Source: Bacilli bacterium (lineage in GTDB: Bacteria > Bacillota_I > Bacilli_A > RF39 > UBA660). From it: a stretch of DNA of 64,000 bases. The stretch lies in contig JAGAIS010000005.1 of assembly GCA_017626405.1 (NCBI GenBank), positions 1 through 64,000 on the forward strand, given 5' to 3'. Positions 59,746 to 64,000 of this stretch are shown here, piece after piece (the stretch's first letter is position 1; each line of letters begins with the position of its first letter). A program made the translations under genes and the position numbers. Below the pieces are notes generated by a model. The model saw only the letters and a program-made list of their open reading frames with translations. It was not told the DNA's origin and did not search any database.

Positions 59746-60312
59746 ATGAAAGTTAAAGTTGGAGTATCGAATAAACATATTCATTTATCGGAAAGTGACT
59801 ATAAGAAATTATTTGAAGATAGAGAATTAGAAAAATTAAAGGATATTAGTCAGCCTGGCCAATATGCCCTCAATTGTATGCTTAAGATAGAGGGACCAAA
59901 TGGTAAAGTATTAAATGTCAGATTAGTTGGACCAACCAGAGATTATTCGCAGGTTGAATTATCAGTAACGGATTGTATAAGTATTGGCTTAAAAGATTAT
60001 ATTATTAAAGAATCTAGTCATATTGAAAATGCTCCTAAAGTTTCTGTTTACTATGATGATCCAAATAATAGAATAAGTGTATCAGTTATCGTTGCTCAAA
60101 GACACTTACACTTGAGTCCGGAAGATTGTGATCAAGACATAAATAAGAATGGTCAAAAAGTTAAGGCGATAGCCAATACGCGAAGAAGTGCTATAATTGA
60201 CGATATTATCGTTAGAATGGGACCTAGTCACAAGACGGAACTTCATCTTGATACTGATGAAGCTAATGCATTTGATTTACATAACGGTGATGAAGTTGAA
60301 ATAATTGTCTAA
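59746..60312 (+). CDS. PduL-type phosphate acyltransferase (PTAC)
   Basis: 188 residues of the PduL family: VGVSNKHIHLSESDYKKLF, QPGQYALN and VRLVGPTRDYSQVELSVTDC in the first half, and VAQRHLHLSPEDC with ELHLDTDEANAFDLHNGDEV in the second. The two His-rich motifs bind the zinc pair that converts acyl-CoA and phosphate to acyl phosphate. No microcompartment targeting peptide is evident at the N-terminus, so it probably serves general acetate or propionate metabolism in place of Pta. Single gene; GAAGGGTG precedes the ATG. Confidence 0.93.
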   Translation: MKVKVGVSNKHIHLSESDYKKLFEDRELEKLKDISQPGQYALNCMLKIEGPNGKVLNVRLVGPTRDYSQVELSVTDCISIGLKDYIIKESSHIENAPKVSVYYDDPNNRISVSVIVAQRHLHLSPEDCDQDINKNGQKVKAIANTRRSAIIDDIIVRMGPSHKTELHLDTDEANAFDLHNGDEVEIIV

Positions 60313-60336
60313 GAAATTATTTCAACTTTTTATTTA
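60294..60336 (+). terminator. Rho-independent terminator
   Basis: TTGAAATAATT and AATTATTTCAA pair around GTCTAAGA, followed by CTTTTT. Confidence 0.75.
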
Positions 60337-60376
60337 TCATATTTAATTTATGCTATAATTTATTTGGTGGTTAAAT

Positions 60377-61018
60377 ATGAGTAAAATTAAGATTCCTAAT
60401 TACAATATAAAAGAAGAATTAATAAATTCAATATCGCACGGATTAGGTGCTATATTTAGTATTGTCGTTTTAGTTTTATGTATAATAAAAGCAAATGGAG
60501 CTAAATCGATTGTATCAGTTGTACTATATGGCGTTATTATGATTATTCTCTATGTAATATCTTGCATATATCATGCTTTACCTAGAAATAATCGCGGTAA
60601 AAAAGTCTTAAGGGTATTGGACCATATCAACGTAATGCTAATGGTAGCAGGTTCTTATATGCCTATATGCCTATCTCTTTTTAATTCTGTACTGGGCTGG
60701 TGGACTTTTGGAATTGTTTGGTTTATAACAATAATCGCTGTTGTATTTAATGCTATAGATGTGGATAAATATACGGTTGTTTCTGCATTGTGCAATTTAA
60801 TATTAGGTTGGGGAGTTTTAGTTTTAATTAAACCTCTTCTAGAGGTTACTACTTGGAGTGGAGTTATTCTTTTAATTCTTGGTGGAGTAATGTATACGAT
60901 TGGATCCATACTTTATGGAATTGGAGCAAAAGTTCCATATATGCATTCAATATTTCATTTCTTTGTTTTATTCGGAAGTATATTTCATTTCATTTTTATT
61001 TATCTTTATTGTATATAG
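60377..61018 (+). CDS. Hemolysin III (HlyIII/PAQR) family membrane protein
   Basis: 213 residues with seven predicted membrane helices. EELINSISHGLGAIFSIV, YVISCIYHAL with its Ser-x-x-x-His, LDHINVMLMVAGSYMP, and the last helix with HSIFHFFVLFGSIFHF give the His/Ser/Asp set for a metal site in PAQR folds. The bacterial members are often called hemolysin III, though haemolysis is not their proven role. GGTGGT precedes the ATG. The next gene starts 10 bases on. Confidence 0.92.
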   Translation: MSKIKIPNYNIKEELINSISHGLGAIFSIVVLVLCIIKANGAKSIVSVVLYGVIMIILYVISCIYHALPRNNRGKKVLRVLDHINVMLMVAGSYMPICLSLFNSVLGWWTFGIVWFITIIAVVFNAIDVDKYTVVSALCNLILGWGVLVLIKPLLEVTTWSGVILLILGGVMYTIGSILYGIGAKVPYMHSIFHFFVLFGSIFHFIFIYLYCI

Positions 61019-61027
61019 GTGTAACAT

Positions 61028-61627
61028 ATGAAAATTAATATAAAGAATTATGATTTAGAAAAATTTGTTAAAAAGGACAATAGTTATTATTATCGAGAAG
61101 ATTTAAATGATAGTTTTTATTGTGAAATCATTATAAAAGATGATACTTTAGATATTAAAGTATATGATAAAAATACTTCAGAAGAATATATACCATTCAA
61201 TATTAAAAGTAATCATGGAGCTCTTTGTTCTTTCTTGCACGAATCAGTTGATAAGATAATAGATATGTTAAAAAAGGAGTCTAACATAGTAGATGACCTA
61301 GTTAGATATATCGAAAACAAATATAGTATTAAACCTCAATATCCTTTTCCCAATGATTCTAATTCATTTACTTTGAATAAGAACAAAAAATGGTTTTTGT
61401 TATATATGAATATATCATCTAAAAAGCTTGGAATAAATGATATTAGAGATATTGATATTGTTAATATTAAATTGCCGACTGAACTAATATCTGAATTAAT
61501 TGATAATGTCGTATTCTTTAGGGCATATCACATGAATAAGAAATATTGGATTACTATTAATCTTGACAATGTATCATCGATAGAAGAAATAGTTGATTAT
61601 ATCGATATGTCTTTCAATCTTGTTTAA
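61028..61627 (+). CDS. MmcQ/YjbR family protein with N-terminal extension
   Basis: 199 residues. The C-terminal 115 residues match YjbR (DUF419): YIENKYSIKPQYPFP, NKKWFLLYMNI, and the signature AYHMNKKYWITINL near 170 with a final helix. YjbR proteins take a CyaY-like fold and are thought to bind DNA or a small ligand; the role is not settled. The first 80 residues form a second small alpha/beta domain. AGGTGTAAC precedes the ATG. Confidence 0.82.
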   Translation: MKINIKNYDLEKFVKKDNSYYYREDLNDSFYCEIIIKDDTLDIKVYDKNTSEEYIPFNIKSNHGALCSFLHESVDKIIDMLKKESNIVDDLVRYIENKYSIKPQYPFPNDSNSFTLNKNKKWFLLYMNISSKKLGINDIRDIDIVNIKLPTELISELIDNVVFFRAYHMNKKYWITINLDNVSSIEEIVDYIDMSFNLV

Positions 61628-61668
61628 TTTAGTATTCATGTGCTATAATTTGATGGGTTGGTGATTAT

Positions 61669-62499
61669 ATGATAGATGTATTATTAGATACACTTTTAGA
61701 TATAGTAAAATTATTACCTTTTTTATTTATATCTTTTTTAATATTAGAATTACTAGAGCATAAATTGAGTACAAAATCGAAAAGAGTAATAACTTCTTCA
61801 GGAAAGTTTGGACCTTTAATCGGAGCTCTTTTAGGAGGAATACCTCAATGTGGCTTTTCTGTAGTTGCAACGAATTTTTATGTTACTAGGGTTATAACTT
61901 TGGGAACCTTAATTGCTATTTATTTATCGACAAGTGATGAAATGCTTCCAATATTACTTGCTAATCAAGTATCAATTATAGAAATTGTAAAAATAGTAGG
62001 TTTAAAGGTTGTAATAGGTATGGTGGTTGGATTTATAATCGATTTTATTACTCATTCAACTATTAAAGAGGACTTCAATATTTGTGAGGATGATCATTGT
62101 GATTGTAACCATTCACTTATTAAGTCTGCTATAATACATACTTTAAAGACTTTGTTATTTATTGGTATAGCAACTTTTATTCTAAATATAACTTTCTATT
62201 TTATATCGGAAGATTCTATTAAGAAACTATTCCTATCTAATTATGTTATTGGTTCTTTCTTATCTCCGTTATTAGGACTTATTCCTAACTGTGCAGCATC
62301 AGTAATTTTAACTGAGTTATATTTGAATGGGGTATTGACATTAGGAACGACTATAGGTGGATTATTAACTGGTAGTGGAGTTGCAATCCTTATTCTTTTT
62401 AAGAATAATAAAAACGTAAAGGAAAATTTAAAAATAGTAGGTATTATATATGCTATTGGTGTAATATCGGGACTTATTTTAAATATAATTGGTATATAA
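61669..62499 (+). CDS. ArsP_2-type permease (putative manganese/arsenic exporter)
   Basis: 276 residues with about eight membrane helices in two inverted halves. Each half contains an equivalent loop: IPQCGFSVVA near 60 and IPNCAASVI near 205. STSDEMLPILL near 87 is a family phrase. Between the halves is a short Cys/His cluster, CEDDHCDC (about 139-146), a probable metal-binding loop. The family (putative manganese transporter, arsenic efflux) is not well characterised; the substrate is open. TTGGTGAT precedes the ATG. Confidence 0.85.
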   Translation: MIDVLLDTLLDIVKLLPFLFISFLILELLEHKLSTKSKRVITSSGKFGPLIGALLGGIPQCGFSVVATNFYVTRVITLGTLIAIYLSTSDEMLPILLANQVSIIEIVKIVGLKVVIGMVVGFIIDFITHSTIKEDFNICEDDHCDCNHSLIKSAIIHTLKTLLFIGIATFILNITFYFISEDSIKKLFLSNYVIGSFLSPLLGLIPNCAASVILTELYLNGVLTLGTTIGGLLTGSGVAILILFKNNKNVKENLKIVGIIYAIGVISGLILNIIGI

Positions 62500-62515
62500 T
62501 AATTAAAATGTTAAG

Positions 62516-62572
62516 AGTAGTTGACAAATTTCCAAGTAGAATTGGTAGAGTGCAACTACTTATTATTTTATA
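62516..62572 (+). terminator. Hairpin after the permease gene
   Basis: AGTAGTTG (62516-62523) and CAACTACT (62553-62560) pair perfectly around a 29-base loop that holds its own small CCAA/TTGG stem, followed by TATTATTTTAT. It is likely a terminator, or an RNA regulatory element. Confidence 0.55.
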
Positions 62573-62596
62573 ATAATTTCATGAAAGAGGTGAATT

Positions 62597-63217
62597 ATGA
62601 GTATAGGAGAAAGACTAATAAGTTTGCGAAAGTCAAAAAACTTATCTCAAGAACAAGTGGCAGATAAATTAAATGTTACTCGCCAGACAATATCGAAGTG
62701 GGAGACAGATCAGTCGATGCCTGATCTCGATAAGATAGTTCCGATTTGTGAATTATTTGGTATTTCAATAGATGAACTATTAAGTGGAAATAAAAGTAGA
62801 AAAGTAGAAGAAAAAGAAGAAGATCAAAAGACGATAAGAAAGAAAAAATCTTTGGGAATTGGTCTTGGCGTTTTAGGATATTTTATAGCTATAGCATGGA
62901 TAATGATATCAATTCTAGTTATGAGTTTAAATCCAATCGTTTCATCGGCGATATTTTTACTAATTTGTGGATTGGCAACATTTGTAATTATTTATTCCAG
63001 TATCAATTATAAGATTGAGCATAAAGAAAGACACGAAAATAAAGTAAAATCAGCTATTAAAGAAATCGCGGCTATTATTACATGTCTTATCTATTTTATT
63101 ATTAGTTTTATTACTTTTGCTTGGCATATTACATGGATAATATGGGTGGCTTATGGATTAATCGAAGCTATAATTGATTTAATATTTCAATTGAAGGAGA
63201 ATGAAAATGAAGAATAA
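62597..63217 (+). CDS. XRE-family membrane-bound regulator
   Basis: 206 residues. Residues 3-65 are a Cro/C1-type helix-turn-helix (RLISLRKSKNLSQEQVADKLNVTRQTISKWE). After a charged linker, four membrane helices occupy 85-200. Such membrane HTH proteins often lie beside DUF4097 genes and are thought to regulate envelope stress. AAAGAGGTG precedes the ATG. The next gene overlaps the last 11 bases. Confidence 0.9.
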   Translation: MSIGERLISLRKSKNLSQEQVADKLNVTRQTISKWETDQSMPDLDKIVPICELFGISIDELLSGNKSRKVEEKEEDQKTIRKKKSLGIGLGVLGYFIAIAWIMISILVMSLNPIVSSAIFLLICGLATFVIIYSSINYKIEHKERHENKVKSAIKEIAAIITCLIYFIISFITFAWHITWIIWVAYGLIEAIIDLIFQLKENENEE

Positions 63218-64000
63218 ACCACTTATAATAACATTAATTGTAATCTTATCTATTCTTACTATTGGGATAGTTAGTCTATTAGTTTTATTATTAAATAATA
63301 GTACAAGTATAAATAAATTTTTCAGTAATGGATTCTATTCTACTAGCGAGACAATTATTCATGATCAATATTATGAAAATAAATATGACTTGATAGATAT
63401 TAAAAATTCTCTAGGTGATATTTTTATTCTAAACAGTGAAGATGAAAAAATTCATGTAGTAGTGTATGGAGATAAAAATCAATTGACAATTAGAGATAGT
63501 AATAATTTAAAAATAGACTATAAGTCAAAGCCATGCTTTGGTTTCTGTTTTAATCAACCATCTTCTAAAGTAGAAATATATTTACCTAGTACATATGATA
63601 AAGAAATTAATATAGAAAATAAGACCGGAGATATTAAGATTGAAGACTTTAAGGAAGCAATTTTAATCGTCGATTCAGACCTAGGTGACACTGACATAGG
63701 TACTGTTAAATCTCTAGAGATTACAAGTCATGCTGGAGATATTGAAGTAAATAAAGTAAATAGAATTAAAGCAATTAATAATCTAGGTGATATTAAAATA
63801 GACAAGGTAAATGAATTTTTAGATATAAAAGCAGATTGTGGCAATATTAAAATCAAATGTGTTGATATTAAGGAAAATTCAAAAATTGAAAATAATATGG
63901 GTGATATTAAAATTAATTCTACCAATGATATTAGAATAGATGCAAAAGTAAACTTAGGTGAAGAAAAGGTTAATAATAGCAATTATAAATCAGATATTGT
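63207..64000 (+). CDS. Membrane-anchored DUF4097-type beta-repeat protein (partial)
   Basis: The frame runs off the window end, so the C-terminus is missing (264 codons visible). A membrane helix near residues 6-28 is followed by beta-solenoid repeats, about 20 residues long, carrying GDI-type turns: LGDIFI, TGDIKI, AGDIEV, LGDIKI, CGNIKI, MGDIKI. That is the DUF4097 pattern. An ATG at 63201 also exists; AAGGAG is better spaced for 63207. It overlaps the XRE gene, implying a shared operon and a regulator-effector link. Confidence 0.85.
   Translation, partial: MKNKPLIITLIVILSILTIGIVSLLVLLLNNSTSINKFFSNGFYSTSETIIHDQYYENKYDLIDIKNSLGDIFILNSEDEKIHVVVYGDKNQLTIRDSNNLKIDYKSKPCFGFCFNQPSSKVEIYLPSTYDKEINIENKTGDIKIEDFKEAILIVDSDLGDTDIGTVKSLEITSHAGDIEVNKVNRIKAINNLGDIKIDKVNEFLDIKADCGNIKIKCVDIKENSKIENNMGDIKINSTNDIRIDAKVNLGEEKVNNSNYKSDI

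Overview
The window is AT-rich, densely coded DNA from a spore-forming, anaerobic low-GC Bacillota. Several genes point to Bacilli: yutD, yunB, yutH-like and nfu/yutI-like genes lie close together as in Bacillus; a CotF-type coat protein is present; and ribonucleotide reduction is the oxygen-sensitive NrdD/NrdG type. UGA is used as a stop codon and the ribosome binding sites are purine-rich (AGGTGAT or AAGGAGG), so this is code 11 and not a mycoplasma. An uncultured gut Bacilli lineage (RF39-like) is my best guess; no rRNA or marker comparison was possible.

Layout. 1-1158 holds a divergent gene start at the left edge and a tyrosine recombinase, possibly one end of an integrated element. 1215-18535 is mostly housekeeping and sporulation: a lone FtsK-like ATPase, a weak methyltransferase, unknown proteins, a GH25 lysozyme lipoprotein, an ABC-F ATPase, coat proteins, a zincin, a CDF transporter, TrmL, a ferredoxin with a Cys/His-rich tail, and the yunB-yutD-yutH-nfu-S1 block. 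18675-20790 carries twelve tRNA genes in three groups, all with encoded CCA. 20857-24214 (minus strand) holds an orphan MvaI/BcnI-type nuclease, a membrane/zinc-ribbon protein and an anchored metallopeptidase.

24369-32246 is the most distinctive accessory region. It is a compact type VII secretion (T7SSb-like) locus with EssC, a YukD/EsaB-like protein, two WXG100 proteins, three further small helical proteins and a fused SleB-type cell-wall hydrolase, but no recognisable EssA, EssB or EsaA in the window. Next come a spermidine-synthase-like protein, topoisomerase III, a likely non-coding RNA with an operator-like promoter, an arylsulfotransferase N-domain protein, ArgS, a YebC-family protein and a two-component system.

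41710-50583 is rich in surface genes: a TasA/camelysin-like protein with a SipW-type signal peptidase and two membrane-anchored beta-rich partners, further anchored proteins, a YerB-like lipoprotein, the c-di-AMP cyclase CdaA with CdaR, and a pilin-like protein. 50645-53543 holds GpmI and a phosphohexomutase. 53554-56502 holds a radical SAM protein, an unknown protein and an anchored CPHC thioredoxin. A second candidate non-coding RNA precedes nrdDG; its promoter closely resembles that of essC. The right end holds a PduL-type acyltransferase, a hemolysin III family protein, a YjbR protein, an ArsP_2-type permease and an XRE/DUF4097 pair that runs off the window.
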